This document shows, piece after piece, positions 23,207 to 31,883 of a stretch of 64,000 nucleotides of DNA. Source of the DNA: Pseudorhodobacter sp. MZDSW-24AT (GTDB lineage: Bacteria; Pseudomonadota; Alphaproteobacteria; Rhodobacterales; Rhodobacteraceae); NCBI RefSeq assembly GCF_002794355.1, contig NZ_PGOI01000013.1:62001-126000 (forward strand), in the 5' to 3' direction. A program made the position numbers and the translations under genes. Positions within the stretch are counted from its first letter, which is position 1. Every line of letters begins with the position of its first letter. The notes beneath the pieces are model-generated. The model was not told where the DNA came from. It saw only the letters and a program-made list of their open reading frames with translations, and did not search any database.

Positions 23207-24288
23207 TTAAGCCCCTTGAACTGCCCCACGGCATAGGCCACCCGGCGGCATCCCGCCTCGTCGCCCACAGTGATCCGCAGGCAATGCGGCAGCTTGTAGC
23301 CCGCCACCCGCCGCACGATCAGGCCTTGGCTTTGCAGAAACGCATCACAGGCTTCGGCCTCCTCGACGCTGGCAAAGCGTGCCAGCACGAAATTGGCCAT
23401 GCTGGTGTCCGACGGCACCCCCACTTCGGCCAAGGCTTCCGCCAGCCAGTGCCGCATGCGCGCATTCTCGGCCCGGCACTTGTTCACCCAGTCCTGATCC
23501 CGCACCGCCGCCTCGGCCACCTCCAGCTGGGTGGTCGACAGGTTGAAAGGCCCCCGGATGCGGTTCAGCACATCGACGATATGCCTTGGCCCATAGCCCC
23601 AGCCGATCCGCAACCCGCCCAGACCGTAGATCTTGGAAAATGTCCGCGTCATGAACACGTTGTCGCGCGCCGTCGCCAGCCCCGCGCCGCCATCATAGCC
23701 ATCGACATATTCGGCATAGGCACCATCAATCACCAGAATGGCCTGCGCAGGCAGCCCCGCCGCCAGCCGCTCCATCTCGGCAGGCGAAATCATGGTGCCC
23801 GTCGGGTTGTTCGGGTTCGCGATGAAGACAAGCTTGGTGCGCTTGGAGCAGGCGCGCAGGATCGCATCCACATCCGTCATCCGCTCGCGCTCGGCCACCT
23901 CCACCGGAGTGGCCCCCACCGCCAGCGCGGAAATGCGATACATCAGAAAGCCATGCTCGGTGAACACCACCTCATCCTTCGGCCCGGCATAGGCCTGACA
24001 CAGGAAGGTGATGATCTCATCCGAACCCACGCCACAGATGATCCGCTCGGGGTCAAGCCCGTGCACATCGCCAATCGCCTGCCGCAAGGCCGCGTGATCG
24101 GTGCCGGGATAGCGGTGCAGCGTGTGCACCGTCTTGCTGAACACCTCTTTCGCGCGATCGCCGGGACCGAACGGATTTTCGTTCGACGACAGTTTCAGCG
24201 CATTCGACACACCGGCCAGATGCGCCTTGCCGCCTTCATAAAGCGCGATGTCCAGAATTCCGGGCTGCGGGCGGATGGTGTCGTGCAT
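23203..24288 (-). CDS. hisC: Histidinol-phosphate aminotransferase
   Basis: A PLP aminotransferase of 361 residues. It has the N-terminal [10 protein letters not shown] motif, [10 protein letters not shown], the DGAYAEYV strand and [17 protein letters not shown] with the Schiff-base Lys. The family acts on histidinol phosphate; linked to tyrC, this copy may also or instead transaminate aromatic keto acids. The ATG at 24288 ([10 protein letters not shown]) is preferred over an upstream TTG. It is the first gene of the hisC-tyrC operon. Confidence 0.92.
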   Translation of the reverse strand: MHDTIRPQPGILDIALYEGGKAHLAGVSNALKLSSNENPFGPGDRAKEVFSKTVHTLHRYPGTDHAALRQAIGDVHGLDPERIICGVGSDEIITFLCQAYAGPKDEVVFTEHGFLMYRISALAVGATPVEVAERERMTDVDAILRACSKRTKLVFIANPNNPTGTMISPAEMERLAAGLPAQAILVIDGAYAEYVDGYDGGAGLATARDNVFMTRTFSKIYGLGGLRIGWGYGPRHIVDVLNRIRGPFNLSTTQLEVAEAAVRDQDWVNKCRAENARMRHWLAEALAEVGVPSDTSMANFVLARFASVEEAEACDAFLQSQGLIVRRVAGYKLPHCLRITVGDEAGCRRVAYAVGQFKGLK

Positions 24289-24345
24289 AGTGGCCTCCAA
24301 GTCACCCGGCGGTTCTAGCGGGCGAGGGGCGGTTAGACCAGTGCG

Positions 24346-24351
24346 ATTATA
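24346..24351 (-). promoter_or_regulatory. Possible -10 element for hisC-tyrC
   Basis: The minus strand reads TATAAT at 24351-24346, a perfect -10 hexamer 58 bp upstream of the hisC ATG. No good -35 hexamer lies 16-18 bp further upstream, so the call is weak. Confidence 0.3.
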
Positions 24352-24376
24352 GCGCGCAGGGGTCCCCGGAGCGCCC

Positions 24377-24913
24377 CTATTTGCTGGAGTAGGATTTTGC
24401 CTGCAGCCAATCCATCACCGCCAGCAACACACCCGAGACCACAAAGGTCAGATAGATCACCACCAGCCAGTAAAGTTCGGTCTCGCCAAACTTCGCATCC
24501 GCCACCGACTCCCCGATCTCCATAAAGCGCTTGAGCAGGTGGATGCCTGAAATCGCAACGATGCTGGCGACCAGCTTCATCTTCAGCCCGCCGAAATCCA
24601 CCTTGCCCATCCAGTCCGGGCGGTCCTGTCCGGTGTCGAAATCGAACTTGGACACAAAGTTTTCGTAACCGGAAAACATCACGATCAGCAGCAGATTGGC
24701 GGCCAGCGTGAGATCAATCAAGGTCAGGCTGACCAGAATGACCTCTTCAGCCGACATCGACAGCACCTGTGGCACATAATAAACCAGATCGCGCAGGAAA
24801 ATCACCACCAGCATCCCCAAGCTCACGACAAGCCCCAGATACATCGGTGCCATCAACCAGCGGCTGGCAAACAGCCCTGCTTCCAGCCGGTTCTCAAGCG
24901 ATTTTCTATCCAT
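24377..24913 (-). CDS. UPF0114 / YqhA family membrane protein
   Basis: A 178-residue protein with four predicted membrane helices (about residues 17-42, 55-85, 105-128 and 145-168). The [12 protein letters not shown] start and [11 protein letters not shown] motif are typical of the UPF0114 family. The function is unknown. Three in-frame ATGs lie within 18 bases (24928, 24922, 24913); I chose the one giving MDRKSLENR, the usual N-terminus. It is followed by hisC after 88 bp. Confidence 0.87.
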   Translation of the reverse strand: MDRKSLENRLEAGLFASRWLMAPMYLGLVVSLGMLVVIFLRDLVYYVPQVLSMSAEEVILVSLTLIDLTLAANLLLIVMFSGYENFVSKFDFDTGQDRPDWMGKVDFGGLKMKLVASIVAISGIHLLKRFMEIGESVADAKFGETELYWLVVIYLTFVVSGVLLAVMDWLQAKSYSSK

Positions 24914-24980
24914 GCCATCCATCCACACTGCGATCCCGCGCCAAGCCTAGATCGCGCAGCGCCAACACCACGTAAAGGCC

Positions 24981-25036
24981 CCCCGTGCCGCCTCGGCGGC
25001 AAAGCCCCCCCCGTGCCGCCTTAGCGGCAAAGCCCC
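24981..25036. repeat. 28-bp tandem repeat containing hairpins
   Basis: Two adjacent 28-bp units (24981-25008 and 25009-25036) differ at two positions. Each contains a small hairpin: TGCCGCC-TC-GGCGGCA in the first and TGCCGC-CTTA-GCGGCA in the second. They lie between the rpsD terminator and the UPF0114 gene. Confidence 0.7.
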
Positions 25037-25062
25037 CTCGCGTGGCAAGGGGCCGCCCATGC

Positions 25063-25089
25063 AAAAGGGCCGCCCCAAGGGCGGCCCTT
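25063..25089 (-). terminator. Rho-independent terminator of rpsD
   Basis: A perfect 11-bp stem (25065-25075 with 25079-25089) and 3-base loop is followed on the minus strand by TTTT. It lies 20 bp after the rpsD stop. Confidence 0.88.
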
Positions 25090-25109
25090 CCAAAGTCCGA
25101 CGCGAAAGA

Positions 25110-25730
25110 TCAGTTCTTCGCGTAATATTCGACGACGAGGTTCGGCTCCATCACAACCGGATACGGCACATCGCCAAGACCGGGGGTGCGGACGAAGGTC
25201 ACGACCATCTTGTTGTGGTCGACTTCCAGATAATCCGGCACGTCACGCTCGGTCGACTGCACGGCTTCCAGAATGATTGCCAGCTGACGCGACTTCTCGC
25301 GGACCGAGATCACATCGCCTTCCTTCACACGGTAGGACGCGATGTTCACGCGCGACCCGTTCACCAGCACATGGCCATGGTTCACGAACTGACGTGCGGC
25401 GAAGATCGTCGGCACCAACTTGGCGCGGTAAACCACCGCATCCAGACGGCGCTCCAGCAGACCCACCAGCATCTCACCGGTGTCGCCCTTGACGCGCTCG
25501 GCTTCGCCATAGATCTTGCGGAACTGCTTTTCGGTCAGGTCGCCGTAGTAGCCTTTCAGCTTCTGCTTGGCGCGCAGCTGGGTGCCGAAGTCCGACAGCT
25601 TGTTCTTGCGGCGCTGGCCGTGCTGGCCCGGGCCATATTCCCGCTTGTTGACCGGCGACTTGGCGCGGCCCCAGATGTTCTCGCCCATGCGGCGGTCAAT
25701 TTTGTACTTGGCAGACGTGCGTTTGGTCAC
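25110..25730 (-). CDS. rpsD: 30S ribosomal protein S4
   Basis: A 206-residue primary 16S rRNA-binding protein needed for 30S assembly. The N-terminus [13 protein letters not shown], the [17 protein letters not shown] region and the S4 RNA-binding domain ([24 protein letters not shown]) are all present. The start is GTG at 25730, with GAAGGAG 7 bases upstream, unusual for such a highly expressed gene. It is a single-gene unit with its own promoter and terminator, away from the main ribosomal operons. Confidence 0.97.
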   Translation of the reverse strand: MTKRTSAKYKIDRRMGENIWGRAKSPVNKREYGPGQHGQRRKNKLSDFGTQLRAKQKLKGYYGDLTEKQFRKIYGEAERVKGDTGEMLVGLLERRLDAVVYRAKLVPTIFAARQFVNHGHVLVNGSRVNIASYRVKEGDVISVREKSRQLAIILEAVQSTERDVPDYLEVDHNKMVVTFVRTPGLGDVPYPVVMEPNLVVEYYAKN

Positions 25731-26044
25731 GGCTGATCTCCTTCGTCAGATGTGAAGGGCGTTGTCCTTGTGCCCCACCTTCGAAAAGGCTTCGGCCCGA
25801 CAGGCATCCCCTTGCGGGGTCCACCAACACCAATGAAAAGCCCCGGAGGTTTCCCGCCGGGACGTGGCGCGCTTATACGCCCGCAAACCCCAGAGTCAAC
25901 GCCCCCTCACCGACAATCTCCGCCACCGGCACATTTTCTGTCGACACCTCTCCTCGGGAAGGGTCGGGCAGCGACGGGGGGGACAGCCCTCCCCGGCCCT
26001 GCCCGCCTGGGGCGCAGCGCGCAGCACATCGGGCACAGGCACGG
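25731..26044. other. Intergenic region between rpsD and the Hint-domain gene
   Basis: Both flanking genes are on the minus strand. The segment holds the rpsD leader (about 135 bases) and its promoter; the remaining 145 bp up to the Hint-protein stop contain GC-rich sequence without a clear gene or T-tailed hairpin. Confidence 0.6.
25872..25899 (-). promoter_or_regulatory. rpsD: Sigma-70 promoter for rpsD
   Basis: TTGACT (25899-25894) and TATAAG (25877-25872) with a 16-bp spacer on the minus strand, one of the best sigma-70 matches in the window. The 5' leader would be about 135 bases, long enough for autoregulatory structure. Confidence 0.6.
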
Positions 26045-27121
26045 TCAGGCCGCCGCCGCATGCCGCAGGATGGCCACCTCGGAAGACGAAAGGTTGCGCC
26101 GCGCGTAATCGCCATAGCGCGCCGGGTTGACCGCGATGTCCGGCAGGATCGCCAGCAGGCGGTCCCGCTGCGACGCCTCGATCGTGTCAAGCGCGGTGTT
26201 CGCGGGGTGAAAGCTTTCGGTTTCCATTCCATTGGCCCAGACGATGTTGTGCCGGTCCAAAAGGATGTGGATATAGGTCACTTCGCGCAGCGCATGATCC
26301 ACGCAGATGGTGCGGTCGTTCAGCAGATCCTCGGCCTTCACCAGCACCTCTTCCGTGTTGAACAAGGCGCGCGCAGCCGGCCCACTCAACACCATCCGGT
26401 GCTGCGGCGACACCACAAGATCGGCCTCTGGCCGGTCCAAACCCAGCGCACCCGCCTTGAAGCGCACAGGCCGCAGATGCGGCATCGCGTAAAGCCGCGC
26501 CCCGCTCATCCGGCGGCTGCCGGTCCAGCGAATGGCCTGCGCGCCATTGTCTTTGGTCAGGATGCGGTCGCCGGGCCGCAGATCCTGAATCAGCCGCGCG
26601 CCGCCGGGGGTGGCGATCCGGGTGTCGGGCGTAAAGCAGATCACCCCGCCCGCCCCCTTCGCTCCGGCGCCCGAAGGGGTGCAAGGCACCGCCATGCGGA
26701 CCACCCACAGGTCCTGACCGGGCGGCGGCAGGTCGCCCACGAACATCAACAGATGCGCGCCCGTATCGGGCACAGGCAAAATCGTCACCGACCAGCTTTG
26801 ATGCCCATCCGTCACGATGAAGCCCTGATCGGGGGTGTCGTCTTCCTCTTCCTGTGATGCCGCCTTGGGGTCTGGCGTCGCGCCCGCCACCGCCACACCA
26901 ATCAGACGGCGCACCATCCGCGCCGCACGCCTGCGCATGTCCGCAACCCCGTCGGCCCCCTCCAGCAGAAGACACCCGCCCTGACCATCCACCTGCACGG
27001 GTCTGCCCGTCCAGCGCCACGAGGCGCCAACGGCCAGCACATCCAGCGGCGCGGCACTCAGGCCGTCAATTTCTGTCTGAGACCAGGAAATCACGAACGT
27101 GCCTTTCCGGCCCGTTCCCAT
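26045..27121 (-). CDS. Hint-domain (hedgehog/intein-type) protein
   Basis: A 358-residue protein. Residues about 10-165 form an unrecognised N-terminal region with an acidic EEEDD stretch. A Hint module follows, starting at CFTPDTRIATPGG and continuing with LRPGDRILTKDNG, IRWTGSR, and VVSPQHRMVLSGP. The first Cys and the SPQHR motif are the self-cleaving chemistry residues of Hint domains. The Hint_2 form in Rhodobacteraceae is usually at the C-terminus of secreted proteins; here no signal peptide is evident. There is no C-extein, so whether it cleaves is unknown. Confidence 0.8.
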   Translation of the reverse strand: MGTGRKGTFVISWSQTEIDGLSAAPLDVLAVGASWRWTGRPVQVDGQGGCLLLEGADGVADMRRRAARMVRRLIGVAVAGATPDPKAASQEEEDDTPDQGFIVTDGHQSWSVTILPVPDTGAHLLMFVGDLPPPGQDLWVVRMAVPCTPSGAGAKGAGGVICFTPDTRIATPGGARLIQDLRPGDRILTKDNGAQAIRWTGSRRMSGARLYAMPHLRPVRFKAGALGLDRPEADLVVSPQHRMVLSGPAARALFNTEEVLVKAEDLLNDRTICVDHALREVTYIHILLDRHNIVWANGMETESFHPANTALDTIEASQRDRLLAILPDIAVNPARYGDYARRNLSSSEVAILRHAAAA

Positions 27122-27300
27122 GCCTGCCCCTGTGTTGGTCTGCTCATGTTTTTATGGCCATCAGCCTAGCAAGCGTGCCCGCCCTTGCCTATTGCAAAAC
27201 CGCCACAAGCCTACGGAGATTTGCGCACCGCGGGCGACTGCACATCGCCCTTGCAACCGCTGGCAGAGACGCAGCCCCCACGGCGCCAAGCTGCGGCGCG

Positions 27301-28311
27301 CTACTTGCCAAAATGCGAGAATCGATAGGGAGAAACCCCGTATTTCACCCGGAAAGACTTGGAAAAATGCGAGCTGCTGGCATAGCCGCAGGCAATCGCC
27401 ACTTCGGTCACACTCATGTCGGTTTCCGCCAATAGCGCACGCCCGTGTTGCAGGCGCAGATCATTCATATAGCGCACCGGGGTCACCCCCATGTAACGGC
27501 TGAACAACCGCTCGATCTGTCGGCGCGACAGGTGCAGTTGCGCGGCGCAGGCATCCAGATCAAAGGGCTCCTCGATCCGCGCCTCCAGAAAGGCCACGGC
27601 CTCGATCAGCTTCTCATGCCGGGTGCCCAGACGCGCGGCCAGCGAGGTCATCTGCTCATCCCCCTGCCGTCGGCGCTGGGTCAGAAGGCACATGTTCATC
27701 ACCTCTTGGCTCAGCGCAATGCCAAACCGCTCGTGGATGATCTCCAGCATCAGATCCGCCGCCGCCACCCCACCCGCGCAGGTCACGATCCGCTCATCCA
27801 CGCAAAACACCTGCCGCGCCGCGACAAGATCGGGGTAGGTCTCGCTGAACCCGGTCAGGTTCTCCCAATGCAGGGTGAACCGCCGCCCTTTCAGAATGCC
27901 GGCCCGCGCCAGCGCATAGGCCCCGGTGCACAGCCCTCCCACCACGCGCCCGCGTCGCCAAAGCCCGCGCAGCCAATCGGCCAGCGCCGCGCTCGCCTGC
28001 TGCTCGGGCTCCACCCCGGAACAGACCAGCACGATCCCTTCGGGCTGCGCTGCGCCAAAGGCGCCGTCCACCATCACCGGCACCCCGTTCGAGCAGGTGA
28101 CCGGACGCCCATCCTCCGACAGCACATCCCAGCGAAACAGCGCCTGTCCGGTCAGCTGATTGGCAATGCGCAAAGGCTCGATGGCCGAGGCAAAGGCCAG
28201 CATGGTGAATTTCGGCAGCAAGACAAAGCTTACCGCCACCGGGCTGGCCACGGCGGGCAGTTCCACATGGGCCACACCCTTGGCGATGTATCGCGCCGCG
28301 TTCTCGCTCAT
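27301..28311 (-). CDS. GlxA family transcriptional regulator (DJ-1/PfpI plus AraC HTH)
   Basis: A 336-residue regulator. The N-terminal DJ-1/PfpI-like domain (about residues 25-190) contains the nucleophile-elbow-like GGLCTGAYALARAG. The C-terminal AraC DNA-binding domain (about 230-330) has LDACAAQLHLSRRQIERLF and the second helix-turn-helix SVTEVAIACGYASSSHFSKSF. Such proteins often control arginine, choline or carnitine catabolism; no target can be assigned here. It is divergent to the GNAT-like gene at 28485 with 173 bp between, so control of that gene is possible. Confidence 0.9.
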   Translation of the reverse strand: MSENAARYIAKGVAHVELPAVASPVAVSFVLLPKFTMLAFASAIEPLRIANQLTGQALFRWDVLSEDGRPVTCSNGVPVMVDGAFGAAQPEGIVLVCSGVEPEQQASAALADWLRGLWRRGRVVGGLCTGAYALARAGILKGRRFTLHWENLTGFSETYPDLVAARQVFCVDERIVTCAGGVAAADLMLEIIHERFGIALSQEVMNMCLLTQRRRQGDEQMTSLAARLGTRHEKLIEAVAFLEARIEEPFDLDACAAQLHLSRRQIERLFSRYMGVTPVRYMNDLRLQHGRALLAETDMSVTEVAIACGYASSSHFSKSFRVKYGVSPYRFSHFGK

Positions 28312-28484
28312 TCACCAGCCCCCTCAGACTGCCGCCTTCTGCCACCAGTCCGCAGCATAAGCCATATCCCGAAAGGCGTGCGCAGGAAATCACCTGCCTC
28401 CGCCCGCCTTCCCCTCCGCCGTCCCCTGCGCCTTGCGCGCAAGGCAGTTGTGCCCCCCCTCCCCCTGTGGCACCACAGCGGGGC

Positions 28485-29555
28485 ATGTGCCCTTCGCCCG
28501 CCCACGCCTTTCGCACGCTCTGGACCGACGGCAGCACCGCGCTCGTCGCCAATCTGCACGCGCGGCTTGACCGCACACAGACCATGGGCGCTGATCTGCC
28601 CGTCACCCTGTCGGATGCCGCGCAGCGACCCAATTGCTACCTGTGCCGTCCCTCCACCGCCTATATCGACTATGGCATCGAGGAAACGCGCCACTTCACC
28701 CGCATGCCGCTGCTGCGCGCCGCGCTGACGGGCCTGCTTGGCAGCGCCGCCCCGTTGTTGCGGGCCAGCGGTCTCGACCATCAGGCCCAGATCAACAACT
28801 GGCTTTTGGCCACCAACCCGCCACCACCGCCCGGCATCCGTGCTGCGATGCACGATCTGGCCCGGCGCCACCCCGACCGCGTTATTGTCCTGCGCTCGCT
28901 GAACGATGCCACCGATGCCCCGCTGCTGGCCGAGTTGCAGGCGGCCGGGTTCGCCCTCTTGCCCGCACGTCAGGTCTGGATCTGGCATCCCGGCCCCGGC
29001 CCCATCCCGCGCGACCGACGCCGCGACGCGGCGCTTTTGGCCGACGGCCGGTTCACCCTGTTGCCCGGCGCCGCCTTCACCCAAGCGCAGTTCGCCACCG
29101 CCGCCGCCCTTTATGCGCAGCTTTATCTGCAAAAATACACGCCCTTGAACCCGCACTACACCCCCGCCTTCCTGCGCGGGATGGCGCAGACAGGGCTGAT
29201 GCGCCTCACGGGGCTGCGCGCAGGCGACCAGCTTCTGGGCGTCATCGGCACGGTCGCGCTGGGGGGCATGCTCACCGCCCCGGTCGTCGGCTACCGCACC
29301 GATCTGCCGCAATCCCTCGGCCTTTACCGCCGCCTCCTCGCCCTCGCCATGGCCGAGGCCGAAGCCGCCCGCATCCCGTTCCACATGTCGGCCGGGGCCG
29401 CCAGCTTCAAACGCAACCGCGGCGCAAGGCCCGCGATCGAATACACCGCCGCCCTCGTCTCGCATCTGCCGCGCCGCAACCGGATCGCCACCGCCGCGCT
29501 GGCCAGCCTGCTCACCCGCATCGGCGTGCCGGTGATGCGCCGATACGGGCTTTAG
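28485..29555 (+). CDS. GNAT-like N-acyltransferase fold protein beside the KAS III operon
   Basis: A protein of about 356 residues with no strong motif of a named enzyme. The C-terminal half looks like an acyl-CoA N-acyltransferase: GLRAGDQLLGVIGTVALGG, PVVGYRTDLPQSLGLYRRL, and SAGAASFKRNRGARPAIEYTA, cited in short form as SAGAASFKRNRG. This resembles FemAB/GNAT-type proteins and is only a fold-level guess. The start is uncertain: ATG 28485 (MCPSPAHAF) or an in-frame GTG at 28467. Its TAG overlaps the TAA of the convergent ATP-grasp gene, and it may belong to the same pathway. Confidence 0.65.
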   Translation: MCPSPAHAFRTLWTDGSTALVANLHARLDRTQTMGADLPVTLSDAAQRPNCYLCRPSTAYIDYGIEETRHFTRMPLLRAALTGLLGSAAPLLRASGLDHQAQINNWLLATNPPPPPGIRAAMHDLARRHPDRVIVLRSLNDATDAPLLAELQAAGFALLPARQVWIWHPGPGPIPRDRRRDAALLADGRFTLLPGAAFTQAQFATAAALYAQLYLQKYTPLNPHYTPAFLRGMAQTGLMRLTGLRAGDQLLGVIGTVALGGMLTAPVVGYRTDLPQSLGLYRRLLALAMAEAEAARIPFHMSAGAASFKRNRGARPAIEYTAALVSHLPRRNRIATAALASLLTRIGVPVMRRYGL

Positions 29556-30682
29556 CCATTCCACTCGATATCCGCGGTCGAGGCCGCCTGCAGCCCTTGC
29601 CTTCGGCGCAGGGCAATCGCGCCGATCTCGGCCACCGCGCGCAGCTGCGCGGCCACGCCCACCCGCGCGCCGCCCCAGACCAGCGCCTCTTCGGCCCGCG
29701 CCAGATCGGCCCGGAAGGCGCCAAAGCGCCCGCGCGCGCCCCAAGCGCCATACAGCCACATCGCCAAGCGCACGCATTGCGGGCCTCGCGCATCGGGCAG
29801 CACCAGCGGCCCGCCGCCCTCAAGCGCTGCCACCAAAGCGCCCGGCGCGCGCAACAGATGCAGCCCGCTGGTCGCGCGCGGATTGCACTCGATCGGCGCC
29901 AGCCCCGCTTCCGTCTCGATCAGGTCGAAAGACAGCTGGCCGCTCCACCCCGTCGCTTGCGCAAAGGCGCGCACGAAACGCAGCGCCGGACCGGGATCGA
30001 CCGGCTGAAAATAGATCCCCGCCCCCCGTCCCGCGCGATAAAGCGGGTGATACACCGCCAGCGCCGTGACCTCCCCCTCCACCGCAATCGCATAGGCACA
30101 GATCTCGCGCCCGGGCAGAAACGCCTGCGCCACCCAAGGCGCCTGCGCCGTTGGCCGCAGCCGCGCCACCTGCGCCGCACTGGGCCGCAGCAGCGTGCGG
30201 GTGGCAAAGCGCGAAAACACCGGCTTCAGCACCAGCCCTGCCGGATCGGGCAATCCTTCCAGATCCGCTTGCGTGCTCAGCCGCCACGTCTGCGGCACAT
30301 GCGGCCAGAATCCGGCACAGAGCGCGATGAACGCCGCCTTGTCATGCGCCTGCGCCAGCACAGGAAAAGGCGGCGCCAGCACCCGCACCCCTGCCGCCGC
30401 CAGATCGGGGGCAATCTGCGCCAGCCAGAGCACCTCTTCGCAGGTTGGCACGATCTGCCCGATCCCGTGCTCCGCACACAGCCGCAGCAGATCGCGCCGA
30501 AACCCGTCCAGATCAAAGGCGGGCGGCGCATGGCGCAAATAACCCGCCGCGAAACCGCGCCCGATGGGCCAGCGCAAACTGTCGGCCAGATGCACAGGCC
30601 GCCCCGCCGCGCGCAGGGCCCAAGCCCAGTGCAGCGCCACCGGTGCCCGTGCGCCCGTCACCAGCACCGCCTCAGCCGCCAT
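29552..30682 (-). CDS. ATP-grasp ligase
   Basis: A 376-residue ATP-grasp protein. It starts with a pre-ATP-grasp domain (VLVTGARAPVALHWA, VPTCEEVLWLA), then the ATP-binding lobe (GLVLKPVFSRFATRTLL) and the metal-binding IECNPRATSG near residue 260. ATP-grasp enzymes join a carboxylate to an amine or thiol through an acyl phosphate. The substrates are unknown. Its ATG overlaps the end of the adenylate-forming enzyme gene by 11 bases, making it the last gene of a five-gene operon. Its own stop overlaps the convergent GNAT-like gene. Confidence 0.82.
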   Translation of the reverse strand: MAAEAVLVTGARAPVALHWAWALRAAGRPVHLADSLRWPIGRGFAAGYLRHAPPAFDLDGFRRDLLRLCAEHGIGQIVPTCEEVLWLAQIAPDLAAAGVRVLAPPFPVLAQAHDKAAFIALCAGFWPHVPQTWRLSTQADLEGLPDPAGLVLKPVFSRFATRTLLRPSAAQVARLRPTAQAPWVAQAFLPGREICAYAIAVEGEVTALAVYHPLYRAGRGAGIYFQPVDPGPALRFVRAFAQATGWSGQLSFDLIETEAGLAPIECNPRATSGLHLLRAPGALVAALEGGGPLVLPDARGPQCVRLAMWLYGAWGARGRFGAFRADLARAEEALVWGGARVGVAAQLRAVAEIGAIALRRRQGLQAASTADIEWNG

Positions 30683-31883
30683 CCAGCGCCACCCGCACCC
30701 GGCGCAGCTTGCGCGCATCGCTCTGCAACGGGGCCATCTCCCCCACCACCGCCACCTCCAGGCCGCGCGCCGCAAACAGCGCCCGCAAGGCCGCCAGCGC
30801 CGCCGCCATCCCCGTCTCATCGGCCAGCGTCAGCACCACGATGCTCGCGCCCCTCTGCTCCAGCCGGAAATCGGTGATCCCCCGGTCCGCATCCAGCACC
30901 GCATTGCGCAGCACATCGGGTGTGATCCACACCGCACCAAAGCGGAACACGTCATCTGCCCGCCCCACCACTTCATCCACGGCCTGCAACGGGCTGCCAC
31001 AGGCGCAAGGCCGCTCGGACAAGCGCAGCAAGTCATTCATGCGGTAGCGCGCCAAAATCTGCGTGCGCCGGGTAAAGCTGCTGACAATGGGCGAGACCAG
31101 ATCCCCCACCGGCTCGAACTCGAAGCGGACCACATCCTCGGCCAGATGCAACACCCCCTGCGCGCAGCTCACCCCCAGCAGGCCTTCGGTCGCCATATAG
31201 ATCTGCCCCAAAGGCACCCCGAACCCCGCCTCGATCGCCGCGCGGTCGGGCGGGTCCAGCGTCTCCGCAGCCGAAAACACCCGCTCTGGCCGCAGCCGCG
31301 CTTGCCCGGCCAGCCAGACCAGCACCTTGGGCGGTGCCACGATCACGGTCGGCTGCTCCAGCCGCAAATCCTCCAGCCAGCTGCTCCAGTCGCGGTTCAG
31401 GTCATAGAAGGAAAGCCGCAGCATGCGGCTTTGCCCCGCGCTGTCATACAGCGCGGTGTGCAGCGGCAGGATCACCGCCACCCGATGCCGCCGCCGCCAC
31501 ACATCCGGCAAGGCCTTGGCCAGCATCACCCCCAGCCATTGAAAGCGCTCGGCCTCGGAAATCACGAACAGGCCCCGGTTGCCACTGGTGCCAGTGCTGG
31601 CCCCCACCGTCAGCCCGTCGATCTGCCGCGATCCCGCAAAGGCCGCCCACCCCTGCTCTGCGGTAATCCCCGCCCGGTTGAAGGCGGCGAATGCCGCCAT
31701 CAGCTCTGCCTTGCCCAAGACCGGCAGATCGGCCCGCCCGGCATAAAACGGCACCCCCGGCACGTCGCGCCGCAGCCAGCGGGCAAAGGCCCGCTCCTGC
31801 CAGCGCAGAAACGCCGCCCGCGACCGCCGCCGCGACACCCAGCGCGTGCGCACAAAGGCCATCAGCGCCCGCATCCGCCGCAT
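30672..31883 (-). CDS. F390 synthetase-like adenylate-forming enzyme
   Basis: A 403-residue member of the ANL (acyl/aryl-CoA ligase, phenylacetate-CoA ligase/F390 synthetase) group. It has the phosphate-binding loop ASTGTSG at about 95-101, the YMATEG motif at 229-234, RYRMNDLL at 279-286, and a CACGSP segment at 293-298 that may bind metal. The N-terminal helical RTRWVSRRRSRAAFLRWQ is typical of the TIGR02304-like subgroup. It probably activates a carboxylate as acyl-AMP. The ATG at 31883 shares its last base context with the MBL gene's TGA (TGATG). Confidence 0.8.
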   Translation of the reverse strand: MRRMRALMAFVRTRWVSRRRSRAAFLRWQERAFARWLRRDVPGVPFYAGRADLPVLGKAELMAAFAAFNRAGITAEQGWAAFAGSRQIDGLTVGASTGTSGNRGLFVISEAERFQWLGVMLAKALPDVWRRRHRVAVILPLHTALYDSAGQSRMLRLSFYDLNRDWSSWLEDLRLEQPTVIVAPPKVLVWLAGQARLRPERVFSAAETLDPPDRAAIEAGFGVPLGQIYMATEGLLGVSCAQGVLHLAEDVVRFEFEPVGDLVSPIVSSFTRRTQILARYRMNDLLRLSERPCACGSPLQAVDEVVGRADDVFRFGAVWITPDVLRNAVLDADRGITDFRLEQRGASIVVLTLADETGMAAALAALRALFAARGLEVAVVGEMAPLQSDARKLRRVRVALDGG

